Source of the DNA: Elysia chlorotica
Taxonomy: Eukaryota; Mollusca; Gastropoda; Plakobranchidae
NCBI GenBank assembly: GCA_003991915.1
Contig: RQTK01000696.1
Coordinates: 81,727-145,726, forward strand
Direction: 5' to 3'
Length of the DNA stretch: 64,000 nt
Position 1 is the first letter of the stretch. Each line of letters begins with the position of its first letter. Shown here one piece after another: positions 52,801-63,618 of the stretch. The notes below the pieces were generated by a model, which searched no databases, was not told where the DNA came from, and saw only the letters and a list, made by a program, of their open reading frames with translations. The position numbers and the translations under genes were made by a program.

Positions 52801-55800
52801 CAAAATTGAACTAATTGAAGTATTATTGAGCATTCTTCATAGCCAAACTAAACCATACATTATGTTCTCTTCTTTACTAGACCCCCACAATGCAGTGCTG
52901 AAGACTGTGGAGAAAGAGGATGACGTGTGGCTGGCGCTGGGATGTCACCCAAAAAACGCTGAGGAATTTGAAGAAAGACATCTCCACGGACTCTCCTTGG
53001 CCCTTGAAAGTCCAAAAGTGGTCGCACTTGGTGAAACCGGGTTGGATTATTCAGGCCAGTATGTGTTTTAAAAAAATGTATTTTCTTGGTGTGGTCAGTC
53101 ATATTAGGCTCCTCATATTTTGGCTTCAAATCTACATCAATATTCTCAATAGTTTTGATAAAGTACTTTTTTTCCTTTTAGTGAGCTTTGATGGGGCACA
53201 GGCTTATTACACTACTTTGTTATTGTGATTGGCTGAGACGGAAGTTATGGTACTCTCAGTCTGTCTATTTTTGGCAGCATGTAAAAATTGTCAGAAGTTA
53301 GTCTTGGGATGAGTGTATGCGAGTCCAAGTTACTGGCAATGGACACTGAGAAACCATCTAACATATTGAATGTCTTTTCACTTTCTTCCCCATGGTTGTC
53401 TTCTGGCTGGCTTTTTGTTTTATATATTGGCACTGGGCTATTATTTGGCATATATGTCATTTTCACTACTTTTGAGATAATCAATAAAAACTGTTTTATT
53501 TCCTTATATGTAACACGTTTCTAATAAGATCAAGCACTTTTAGCCCACTTTTTAAATTTTCGATAGTCTGATTGAAAAAATGAAAACGAAGAGGAAAAAT
53601 AATTCCACCCTGAATGAGAAGCTTTAATTTTTATTTTTTTTTTTATTTTATACATACTTTTCACAAAGAGGAGTGTTTTTGTCAAAACTTGTCCCATTTG
53701 GGTAAAAAATTTTAGGACTTTTTAAAATTGTTTTTATAACTACCTTTCAAATTTTTCTTGAAGGGTGTAAATTCAAGAAATATGAGAAAAAATAATAATT
53801 ATGATGAATTAAATTTATTATCAAACCTCTTCTTTGAGGTTTCAACTATATGTCAAATAAGAAAAACGTATTGCAGTGTTAAAATTTTTTTCTAAAAAAA
53901 TTAATAACCCCATATCCTGATTTGTTTATAAATTATTGACTTTTGAGTAAAAAAAGATTTTCCACCACTTACTTCTGGCAGCTTTGGTAAAAGTGCAGAG
54001 ACCCAAAAGAGAGTTTTTAAACTTCAGCTTGAATTGGCTCTCAAGAAGAAGCTCCCGGTAGTGATTCACTGCAGAGATGCGGATGATGACTGTCTGGAAA
54101 TTCTCCAAAGTGTTAGTACTTGTTGTTTTTCATACGTTTAGTGTTATCTTCAAACCAATAGCCTATTGGATCAAGTACCTTAGTGATTGAGATAGCCTAT
54201 TCAATATGTGAAATTATAAGATGTCATTCTTGGGACCATACCTAGAACAAAGAAAGTAGAATTTTATTCACATAATTGTTGCTCTATGTACTGCAATTCC
54301 TAAAGCTAATGATATTTATTGTTTTCATCAACTTCAGATAATGCTTGCAATAGACAGTATGCTTAATTATCAAAATTTAATGTATTCAGCTTATGTATTG
54401 CAATCTTTGATTGTAGGCCTAATATTCCTGTTGACCATAGCGGTACAACTCAGAATATAGCGTAACTTCAAGTGCACTTGCAACATCTTCTTTAATGTGA
54501 CTAGATATATAGGATTTATCTGGGTTTTTTTTCTTCTCGATCAACTTTCCTCCATGTATTTCATAATTAAAATTTATAGTTAGTTGTATGCAAACTATTT
54601 CCACTCATGGTTTTTTTTTTTTCACCTGTGCTTTCATTTTTACCTAATCTCTAGGTTTTGCCCAAGGAACATAAAATCCATGCCCATTGCTTCACTAGAG
54701 GTTTTGCCATGGCCCAGAGGTGGATGGACGCCTTCCCAAATCTTTGGCTTGGGTTCACTCCTTTGATAACGTACAGGACAGCGACGGATGCCATTGAGTC
54801 TGCAGCGAATATTCCTCTGAACCGTCTGCTTTTGGAGACAGATGCCCCTTACTTTGTGCCGGGCTCTCTCAGAGATGTGAGTATCTAACTTTCGACTCCA
54901 AAATTTTCCCAAGAAACTGTTTCATCATTGGTTTGGTTTGCTGGTTTCTTAATGTGCGTTAGTACCTGGGCTATATTGTAGATGGGTCTCGAGAATAAAA
55001 TTTGACAATTTTATATGCTAACAAGTAAGGAAAAGGGTGTCATGCTTGGGGATTTAAAGGGGGCCTCCTGAATGTGGATTGTCTTGTCTTACATACAAGG
55101 TGTAGATGAGCAGATTTAAAACACGAGTTAGTCATATCACCCAGTCATACAGATCGCAGACAATGTGGTTTTGAATCTAACAGCTACATAATGGCTCCTT
55201 TGTTCTTGAAAACTAAACCTTTTCCCATCACACTGCAAACATACAGTGCGCATTGATATAAAGTCTTCCTCTTTGTATTGATCTGCGAACCTTACATTTC
55301 AAAATAGCAAAAAATCACAGCTTTTACCTTTTGTAAATATTGTAAATTTACCCAAAAAAGAAGGAATATAACTTGATACCTGGCACTTGGCCATTATACT
55401 GACACAAGCCCAATCAGTAAAAATATTGAGGACACCAGAGCCATTCATGCACATTATTGAGAAAAAAGATCTTTTTCAGTGACACATTACCCTGTAGACA
55501 ATGCTTGCTGTATCTTTTAATTCAAAGTGAGTCAATTGTTAATTTTCAATGATCTCACATATCAGCAAAATAAGTTAATAAGAAAAATTTAGTTTGTAGT
55601 TATTAGTTTTAAATCCTTATGATGTTTCCTTATATAGATAATGTTGCAATGAAAGTGAATAAAAGAGTCAAATGTTTAAACTGAAATGGGTTATTATGTG
55701 TGACATTATCTCCATCATCATCTTGTGATTTCTTCCTTATATTTATCTTTTATCCATATAAACATAGTCATAGTTCTTCCACCCTACCTTGCTATTCCTC

Positions 55801-56164
55801 AATTTTTATGCTTGCCCTTCTTTTAATATTCACATTTCACCTTACAATCTACAACTTCTGTATTGAAATGAAGTTATGTATTTTTGAGAAAAAGTCAGCG
55901 GGACAAAAAAATGCCTTGTCTTAGAGGACTTTGGTCTAATCATAATAGTACTGCAATAGCCAGCGTTTACAGATATTTGATTTTTTTTTTAATTTGCTCA
56001 TCTTTAACATATTTTTTGTGTGTCTTTTCCAGACCAATGTGCAGTTTTCTTATCCGGGATTTGCTTTATTCACTGCTGAGAGAATTGCTTACCTGAAGGG
56101 AATCACAGTCACCGAAGTTTTAAAAGCATGTCGGAAAAACACCAAGGATATGTATAACATATAA
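43887..56164 (+). CDS. TATDN2: TATDN2-like TatD family metallo-nuclease with giant N-terminus
   Basis: TatD-related hydrolase; the family cleaves nucleic acids with divalent metal. Coding exons: 43887-47247, 47704-47869, 50904-51583, 51729-52010, 52881-53058, 53982-54111, 54655-54876, 56033-56164. They sum to 5,151 bases, 1,716 residues (human TATDN2 about 761). Exon 1 alone codes 1,120 residues of charged, Ser/Asn/Lys-rich, apparently disordered sequence, with an RG run at about 139-146 and a KEN box at 321-323. The TatD domain starts near residue 1440. All expected metal ligands are present: FIDTHCH (H1447, H1449), GETGLDY (E1548), VIHCRDAD (H1585), HAHCF (H1610) and ETDAPYF (D1662). It ends DMYNI. 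The ATG at 43887 lies 16 bases after a possible acceptor (43869-43870), so an upstream untranslated exon is likely. TATDN2 is preferred over TATDN1/3 because of the N-terminal extension before the domain. Confidence 0.94.
47520..47640. repeat. CT-rich tract in TATDN2 intron 1
   Basis: Pyrimidine-rich low-complexity sequence just ahead of the acceptor for exon 2. Part of it may serve as a long polypyrimidine tract. Confidence 0.6.
48934..49300. repeat. Purine-rich repeat with G run and CAA/CAG repeats
   Basis: GAA/GGA repeats with a run of 19 G (48992-49010), followed by imperfect AACAACAGCAAGACCAGC-type repeats. The Leu-rich reverse-strand frame is compositional. It lies in TATDN2 intron 2. 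Confidence 0.85.
49430..50260 (-). mobile_element. Chimeric retroelement relic: gag-like piece joined to a LINE 3' end
   Basis: A reverse-strand open frame (49848-50192) joins two unrelated retroelement pieces. The first part (VRRPTVSAAGMSETWAYF, YKQATRLED, QLLECCDEALR) resembles a gag-like capsid region of an LTR-type element. The last 25 or so residues (ASLETFKKDLKSHLFKHVF then stop) are the classic C-terminal end of a LINE reverse transcriptase. The following sequence to about 49,440 contains the dispersed 'tttagcgctttcc' motif, suited to a LINE 3' UTR. A frameshift near 50200 precedes the gag-like part. The remnant is inactive and lies antisense in TATDN2 intron 2. Confidence 0.65.
54905..55010 (-). 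repeat. SINE 3'-tail copy in TATDN2 intron 7
   Basis: Read on the reverse strand, 'ctacaatatagcccaggtac' followed by 'acgcacattaagaaaccagc' and 'aaaccaaacc' matches the end of the SINE at 59,440-59,490. It begins about 30 bases after the splice donor. Confidence 0.6.
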
Positions 56165-57950
56165 GGCTCCACTTTTGTTTTTGTTGATAATAATGTGAAT
56201 TATTTTGTTACCTTTGATCAAATGAAAACCTGTGTTCTTATTTTTATCCCTTTATGGGAAATAGAGTTGTTACAGTTGTGATGTTTGATTCAAATTTCTA
56301 CCCAACTTGCCTAGAGGGTGAGAAGATCTCAATTTTGAACGTCATATTCTTCATAAAAATCCTGCTTTACTCGGGGAAAATTCAGTTAAAAAATTGATCC
56401 AGTGGGTATTACTGCTCTTAAGTTGACTTTTTAAATGGTACCTCGTTAGCTAACTGCTTTACTTCCTTCGATGTCAAAGTTATTGAATAAGAAAAGAGCA
56501 GAATAAGGTTTCAAAGAAGATCTAGTGATTTAGGCTGACAGTCCCACTTGTGTAGAAGTCACTGGCAATTTTTTTCTACAAAAGGCAAAGCTTTTTATTT
56601 ACGTCTTCTGTAGATCGACTAATGCCATGTTGACTAAATTTAATTTCAATCCCAAGGTGGCAAGCTTGGTATTGTTGGGCAATAAAGGTTATTGGAAAGT
56701 CAGGAATGTCACAGATATGTGATGTTTAAGAGAGAATTGAGTGTGACTGTACTAGGCTACTGGAAAGGCTTATGCAACTGTTCAAAGTTTATTTTAAGTG
56801 CATTTAATACTCAGAGATTTTCTGAAAGATAAGTGGCTAGCTTTTTAATATTCTTCTTGAGTATTTTTTTCTTTTTTGTGTGTGATTAAATGGACCAAAT
56901 GTACAGCTAAGTGGTTCATTGTAAAATTTTGATATGATCACATTTTTTTTGGTTGCTTGTCAATTTAAAAGTAAAATATAGAAAAATATAATGATGTAAA
57001 CCAAAGAAGTATTTTTTCTTCATTATAATTACGAATAACCCAGATCAGGCCTCAATGATCTCAATTTTTTTGTATACTTTGCTCTTAAGAGAACCAGGTA
57101 ATGACTGAAACGTTTTTTTTTTTACAATTTTTAAGTGCATTTAGAACACAGATGTTCTCAGTGGCTGTTTGTTGTTGTTGTTGTTAAATGCCTCTTTTTA
57201 AATTGTGATTAAATGGACCTAATGTACAGCTGAATTGCTCATTGTTGATATGAACACATTTTTTTTGGTGTGTGTGTGTGTGGGAGGGAGGAGGGGTAGT
57301 GGGCTGGTTATCTATTTAAGTAAACTTAAAAAAAAAGTAAATGATGTAAAGCAAAATAGCATTTTTCTTCAGTAGAAATAACCCAGACCAAGCCTAAATG
57401 ATCTCAATTTTTTCTTGTATTTTGGTCTGAAGAGAGCCCCCTTTTTTATATTTTGGTGTTTTCTCATACATACCTTTTTAGTCACATATGACGTAAACAT
57501 TTTTTTGTTGTTGAAAGGATCTGATCTAAGAATACAAATGTAATGTATAAATTCCATTGCTTTATGAAGATAATTTTACTGAAATTAACAAAAATATTCA
57601 GACGTCAAAAGATCAACTTCAATAATGAGGGTTGTTTTAAAATAGAAATTTTGATTTTTTCGGACATGATCATTAGATTTTCCAAAATCAATACAGCTCT
57701 ACTAGGAATTCCTATGTTGTGTTTGTAAATTTCTCCTGAATTGTTTTCCTTATAACAAAAAGGAAAGAAAAAAAAAGTCAGAAAACAACATGTTATTGAA
57801 ATACATATTCATTGTTTTACTTGGAATTAGCTCATTGTATGCTAATTGTTTTCTTTTCGTTATACTTCTTATTCATAGTTAGTTTTTTTGCAAAGAAATT
57901 TTTGTAATTTGTTTTGTCATTTTTAAAATTGTTTATATTCTGAATTTGAA
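56165..57950 (+). other. TATDN2 3' UTR and flank
   Basis: AT-rich sequence without coding potential after the TATDN2 stop (TAA, 56162-56164). AATAAA at 56681-56686 is a candidate polyadenylation signal, about 0.5 kb from the stop. Two loosely similar blocks near 56,880-57,060 and 57,200-57,410 ('attaaatggacc', 'aatgtacagct', 'aataacccaga') suggest an older internal duplication. Confidence 0.45.
56681..56686 (+). terminator. Candidate TATDN2 polyadenylation signal AATAAA
   Basis: Canonical hexamer about 517 bases after the stop codon, followed by a moderately T-rich stretch. Other AATAAA hexamers occur further downstream. Confidence 0.4.
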
Positions 57951-58007
57951 TCAGTGACATTAAATTATAAAAATGGAACTGACTATATTAATTTTTGTTC
58001 CATTTTT

Positions 58008-58130
58008 TTCTTCTTCTTCTTCTTCTTCTTCTTCTTCTTCTTCTTCTTCTTCTTCTTCTTCTTCTTCTTCTTCTTCTTCTTCTTCTTCTTCTTCTTCTTC
58101 TTCTTCTTCTTCTTCTTCTTCTTCTTCTTC
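58008..58130. repeat. (TTC)n microsatellite
   Basis: About 123 bases of pure TTC repeat, then TTA/ATT repeats to 58,170. Long GAA/TTC tracts can adopt triplex structure. The poly-Phe and poly-Ser frames are artefacts. Confidence 0.97.
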
Positions 58131-58679
58131 ATTATTATTATTATTTTTATTATCATTATTATTTTTGAATGCGGTTTTAATTCAACTACCTACTAAAGCT
58201 TTCACTTACAAAAACTGGTGTTCAAACAATGAGAATTATAGCAAGAGGTTACATTTTAGATAGTTTGGGATGTAATTGAAGGTTTGTTAGGTTGACTTAG
58301 AGCATGATCTTTAGCTATATATTACCTAGATTCTTTCATACCTCTTTCATATTGACATACGTCCAGTGAAATCACAATTTTTATGTAAAAGGCAATGTTT
58401 TGATCATATGAATATCAATCAAAATAGATAGAGAAATTGTTTTTGAAAAGGTGATTTCATGTTTCATATTAATGCACTTTCTAATAGTCCATAAGTTATA
58501 TACTGAATATAAAATATTTCTGATGGACAAAAAAAAATGGCATCACAATAGAATGTTAAAAAACTAAATAAAAAACACATTTGATTACTTAATATTATAC
58601 TTATGCAATAAGTTATGGTTCATTAAGTTGTTTTTTCTTTCCTGGTTGTTTTTGCTCTGAGGGAGATCATATTTTGCTC

Positions 58680-58713
58680 AATAAAATTTTTGAACAAAAA
58701 AAAAAAAAAAAAA
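58680..58713 (+). terminator. AATAAA followed by an 18-base A run
   Basis: AATAAA (58680-58685) is followed 10 bases later by 18 consecutive A (58696-58713). This is what the 3' end of a retroposed polyadenylated RNA looks like in genomic DNA. The upstream sequence has no recognisable coding content. A real polyadenylation site with a chance A run is the alternative. Confidence 0.4.
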
Positions 58714-59239
58714 TGAAACTGTTTGTTATTACTTTTTACCCATTCATAAAAGAACATTTCAAAAATGTGTTTGTATTGTTAGGTTTATCTTCGCCGCACG
58801 TAAATCTTTTAGGAAACGTACATTAAAAAAAATTTACTTTTCTAATTTGTTTCTGAAAACAGAGACATCAGTCTATAGTGATAAAATTGTGTATTCACAC
58901 ATAAATATCAAATAATTTAGGGTGGAAACGTCGACAGTTTTGTTGTTGTTGATAGCTGTAGGTTCAAACACCAGAAGTATAAGACTGAATGTTACATACA
59001 TGATCATGTACAAACATCAAAATATACGTATTTAATATGTGTGTCTCAGATTGCTTTTCTGTTATACCTTCTGTCTGTGTTTTTCTTTGTCTCGCTCTCA
59101 ATTTATTCTAGTCCACCTGTTGTGTTAGTCTATGTATTCAATTTCTATCTCTGCCTGTCTCTGAAATGGCTTTTGGTCTGATTGTATGATCAAATCATTC
59201 CCTATCACTGAGGAGTATGTAGGGCTTAACCATTCGCGC

Positions 59240-59500
59240 TAGGTGCGGGGGGGCATGGTGGCCCTGGGGTAGAACACCGGCTTCCGACATAGAAGGTCCG
59301 GATTCGAGCCCTGGCCTTTTTGCTCCCTACTGGTGGATCCGTGTCAGTTCAATGTGACCAGCTGAGAGAGGAGTCATGGCATCCCCAGCCTGTCTCGTGT
59401 GTGGCAGCACATAAAATTTTCAGACATATTCTTGGGATCCGTCCACAATATAGCCTATTTAGTACTGATGTTGGACGTTAAACCAACCCAAGTCAACTCA
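59240..59500 (+). repeat. tRNA-derived SINE
   Basis: The 5' end resembles a tRNA: 'tggtggccctggggtagaac' fits an A box and 'ggtccggattcgagccc' fits a B box, 34 or so bases apart. A body follows, then a tail 'gttggacgttaaaccaaccc' that recurs elsewhere in this window. It would be transcribed by RNA polymerase III if active. Confidence 0.75.
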
Positions 59501-59559
59501 CGCTTGGTGCCTTCATGAATTCCCTCATTAAGTACATGTATACATTGTGCTCTCTCAAT

Positions 59560-59568
59560 CTTTATCTC

Positions 59569-59602
<34 letters not shown>

Positions 59603-59605
59603 ATA
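59560..59605. repeat. (CT)n microsatellite
   Basis: Short CT dinucleotide repeat downstream of the SINE. Confidence 0.9.
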
Positions 59606-60224
59606 TACATAGCGCTTAGCATAGCAACAACACTTGCCTTGCCTTGCTCTCTGTCTCTCTTTGCCTCTCGACCAATTAATAATGTCTCTATCATTGGATA
59701 GACAAAATACAATTATAAGGCCTTATGGACAAGGAAGTAATGAATTTACAACGCTTGACTATGGCATCTAAATACACAAGAAGTCGGGCGTCTTAAGTTA
59801 GTTTCTCTTCGTACGAACTACCGTATCATTAGTTTATTGATAAATTAAGCAGTGGAAAAAACATAATTTGCTTTTATAGAGACACAACAAAATTAGCATG
59901 GATGTTTATTCATTGGAAAAAATAATGAACGTGCACTCCTGATATTGGAAGCGAGTAAATATTTTAAATAACATTTACATGGCGCTTAGTAAAAACAATA
60001 ATACTTTTAACAACAAATTTAGTACACTTTGTACACCAGAACATTAAATAAAAAAAATATCAAGAAAACACCGTTCAGGCTACTTGAGAATTAGGGTCGT
60101 AACAAATGTACTACAATATTGTATTGAGCATCACTGGTATCCGAAGGAACATTGTGATTGGTTAGGAAACACTTAAGTGCACACTTCAATCATATATATT
60201 TACAGACATGTATATTGACAAATC

Positions 60225-60325
60225 CCGCTGGAATTCCCGCTCTGTCTCTGTGTAGCAGCACGCACAATTATTTTGGAGCTTGTCCGCGACATGGCCTAGT
60301 TGATAACAATGGGCATTAAGCTTCT
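60225..60325 (+). repeat. SINE 3'-half copy
   Basis: The sequence 'cccgctctgtctctgtgtag', with 'cagcacgcacaatt' and 'ggcctagttgataac' followed by 'gggcattaagc', parallels the body and tail of the SINE at 59,240-59,500 but lacks the tRNA-like head. Confidence 0.55.
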
Positions 60326-60439
60326 CACATCGCATGCATCATAGCCTTTTCTTGTGTGCCCACTCATTTCGGGACCAAAAAAAAATTATAAAGGGAAAGA
60401 TGTGCAATTATTAAACAAACACGTTCTCTTAATCTCTCA

Positions 60440-60960
60440 GATGTCTTGATGTTGGCAGAAAAGAAGACTTCAACTAAGTGGCATCATTATTTTCTGTCAT
60501 CATATTGTAAGAGTTCAGAATGTTGTTTCAGAGTATTCACCGAGTCGTATTTCACTCTCAGGTTTCCTAAGATGTCACCGTAATTTTACAAACTGTGTAC
60601 TGAATCATATCTTACTTTCAGGTTTTCTGAGATGTCAGGATTTTAGTTCAGATGTAAGTCATATCTAATTACTTACTATCAAGTTTTCTAAGACATAACA
60701 ACCTTTCAAAAACCTGAAAGAAGTCATATCTTACTTACTGGTAAGTTTTCTAACTTGTCAGAATAATGGATCAAAATATTAACTGATCCATTACCTCACT
60801 TATTGTCGAGTTTTTTGATGATATTGGTTGAAAATGTGAACCAAGTCCAACCTCACTTGTTATTTTATAGTGTGATTGAGATTCAAGATTTTCGTCAATT
60901 ATGTGAACCTAGTCATATCTCACTTGACCTCAGGTTTTCTAAGATGTCAGGATGTTGAGG
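60440..60960. repeat. Diverged tandem repeat of about 60-100 bases
   Basis: A motif like 'gtcatatctcacttactgtc' followed by 'aggttttctaagatgtcag' recurs about six times at irregular spacing (near 60,545, 60,608, 60,658, 60,727, 60,795 and 60,910). It looks like an old minisatellite in the 3' flank of the receptor gene. No coding frame follows it. Confidence 0.6.
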
Positions 60961-61226
60961 GACACCAAAACCTTCTCTACGGACTGGCTTCTTCCCAGAC
61001 TCAAAATCGCCTGTGCGACTGTTGCTGTTTCTGGCGTTTATGTCTATGGAATTGTCAAAGCCATCCGGATTCGGACTCGTTCTGTCGTAGGAATCCACGG
61101 GCTGTTTAGCCCTCAGAACAGTACCCTCACCACTGGTTAAGGCAGATAATGTGCCCTTGGAAACTTTATTGTTTTCGTCTGCAAGGGTGTTATTGCCAAT
61201 GCGATGAAGGTTAGAACTGGAGCCTG

Positions 61227-63082
61227 CTAGCCTATCCTCGGTTTGGTCCTGGTCACGTGATCCGGGCAGCCTGGTGTCGCCGCAGTATGAACGTGCTGTT
61301 TCGGCTGATCGTCAGACATAGATCTACCGCCTTCATTTTCCTGTACTTGCCGCCTATTATGCGACCCGGGGGCTTGGTCATCTAGCTGTGTATACCCGTG
61401 CACCTTTTGAGGCATAGGAGACATTCGAAGCTGGTTCACCTTGACTGGATAATCACTGCTGGCCACGGTGTATGTTACGGCGGCACCCTGTGGTGGCGCG
61501 GCTTCTGCTTTATTATGGCTCCCAGGGAAATATTGGGGAGCGTTGTTAGCATTGGTTGTATAGGATACTCCGTTTCCTGGATCTTGCTTCAGAGGGACAT
61601 CGTGCTGGTCTTCCAATTCGCCGAACGCTGTTTGTGGGAGCATCACCAGAGCAGGCATATCTGTGCCTGGGTCGTCACTCACAGCTTCAGGACCTGGGTC
61701 AGGTAGAGGGTTCAAGTACTCGCCAGTTGAAAATCTCGAGTGAGGAGCAGGTGGTGGCGGGCGGGATGTGGTGGTTGGTCGATCTTCCAGGCAGATATCG
61801 CTTTGCAATGTGCTATCAACTTGACTTTCTTGGTCAACGTCGATCCCCTCAAAAATTGTACTTGGGTACCGTGGATTCTGATCGGCCTGTGTCTTTAAAA
61901 TCTGGGCGTACACTGAACCTTCTGAACTGTGAGGCGCAGCAAAGTCTGGCGTGGACCCAGACTTGTGGGCGACAGCTTGGACATTCCTTGGACCATCTCT
62001 GCCGTACCACGTTATTGGTGCAGGCGTGTCTCCATGGAATCCTGCTTCTCTTGCCGTGTTGGTGGAGAGAGTTGTGGGGTTACCCGGTAGAGTTTTTAAG
62101 TTCCCCACTAAGCCAGTCTGATACAGACGAGCGTAGTTCTCGTAAGCAACTGGACTTAAGGTACCCTCGGCGGTGAGCACATAGATGTAATCTGGATCTC
62201 TGGACGGAGAGGTAGTCGAGTGTGGTCTGGGCGGCAGCGTGTAGATCGCGCTGGCATCCGACACATTGCTGAAGAAAACAGTCCCGTCTGGTCTGCCCAA
62301 AACGATTCCAGGTTCTCCCTCGTACTGTATCTGCCCCTGCTTCGACGGTTGCTGATTGTGCTGGTTTTGGTTTGGGAGGTGTGCTTGGTGCACCGAATCT
62401 GTGGGTTGCTGTGTCCTGTACAAGAGTGAGATATACTGTTGGCGGGTGCCTTCATCAAGGCCAGGTTGTTGGAGAGCGTGCAGTATCGTCAGTTGCTGTC
62501 GGTGACGTAAATCGTCAAGGGGTACATTAGTGGGACTCTGCTGCTTTTGTTGCTGCACTGTTTTTCTGAAATGCTGTGGAGGTACTTGGTAACGTTGTTG
62601 TTGTTGCTGCTGTTGAATCTGCAATGCTATATCTGACGGCGAAAGCGACTGGTTGAACTGATTTTCCACACCTTGGGATGCAGCAACAGCACCATTGTTT
62701 TGATGTCGAGTTTGTGAAGAGTGATCGGAATATCCGCTGCCACTGGTGAACAAAGACGGCGACAAAATTGAGGCTACCTCTGGACTCACACACATCTGCG
62801 GGGAAGGCGTCGCTCGGCTCGAACCAAAGTAACTGGGCGTGCCACGCATCCCATAGTCCAAGTAGGTCTCATTTGTATCCGAGGGCAGGGTGTCTTTCCG
62901 CTTGCGCAGTGGAAGGGGCGGGCGCGGATCTGAGGAAGAGCTGTGTGTGCCAGCGCTCTGCTCATGCGCTCTCCGCGGGTTCGAGTCAAATGACCCAGCC
63001 CAGTAGTTGTCCATATGCCAGCCTTGATCTGAGTGAAAGAGAAGCATATTCAGAGTTGACTATCATATAAAATATTATATAT

Positions 63083-63130
<48 letters not shown>

Positions 63131-63244
63131 AGGGAGAGAACGAGTTGCACAGAGAGAAAAAGAGATAAATGGAGCCATCGAGAGAGATTAAGACAAAAAG
63201 AGAGATATAGACAGGGAAAAAGGGAGAGAGAGAAAGAGAGAGAG

Positions 63245-63276
<32 letters not shown>

Positions 63277-63618
63277 TATAGCCAGAGGGAAAGAGGGAAA
63301 GAGGTAGAGACATACAGACAGGCAGGCAGACAGAGACAAAGACAGACTGCGAGCAGAAAGAGAAAGAGATATACAGTGAAATTAAATCGTGCATGTCTCC
63401 TTACTTTTGCCTCCAGACTTCGTCCAGTTTAGGCGTCCCGTGAGGGTCAAGACAGCTAGCACAATGATGACGACGATGATAAGGAAGAGAAAGCCGACAA
63501 TGACGCCGAGGATAATAACTACGATGTCAGTTCCATCATCGCTTCCATCGTCTGGTGTAACGTCGGTAGGTGGAGCAACTGTCGATTGGTCTACTGGGGC
63601 TTGCTGGGTTCTACATAT
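61227..63618 (-). CDS. Single-pass membrane receptor, last two coding exons (5' part beyond window)
   Basis: Two exons, 63405-63618 and 61227-63028, join in phase 1 with AG/GT signals. The first encodes a Thr/Asp-rich extracellular stalk (QSTVAPPTDV), then a hydrophobic segment of about 29 residues (IVVIILGVIVGFLFLIIVV...) and a basic stop-transfer start (GRLNWTKSGGK). The second encodes about 599 cytoplasmic residues that look disordered. It has a polyQ run, Pro-rich stretches (RPPPPAPHS), a basic RKRK site and many tyrosines in adaptor-like contexts. SVYAQI fits an ITIM-type site, GEYLNP and AYENY fit Grb2-type YxN sites, and GYTQL is another YxxL. The stop is at 61227. The family was not recognised, since its ectodomain lies beyond the right edge. 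A cell-adhesion or guidance receptor or an immune receptor are all possible. Confidence 0.75.
63082..63370. repeat. (GA)n and purine-rich tract in the receptor intron
   Basis: Pure GA repeat at about 63,084-63,120, then GA-rich sequence to about 63,360. It fills most of the 376-base intron between the two receptor exons. The Ser/Leu-rich reverse frames across it are compositional. Confidence 0.92.

Noticed and set aside
57954..58263. Poly-Phe and poly-Ser open frames
   Set aside because: Produced by the TTC repeat; no splice or start context.
61556..62176. 206-residue + strand frame opposite the receptor exon
   Set aside because: Shadow of the reverse-strand receptor coding sequence, which has a coherent exon structure.
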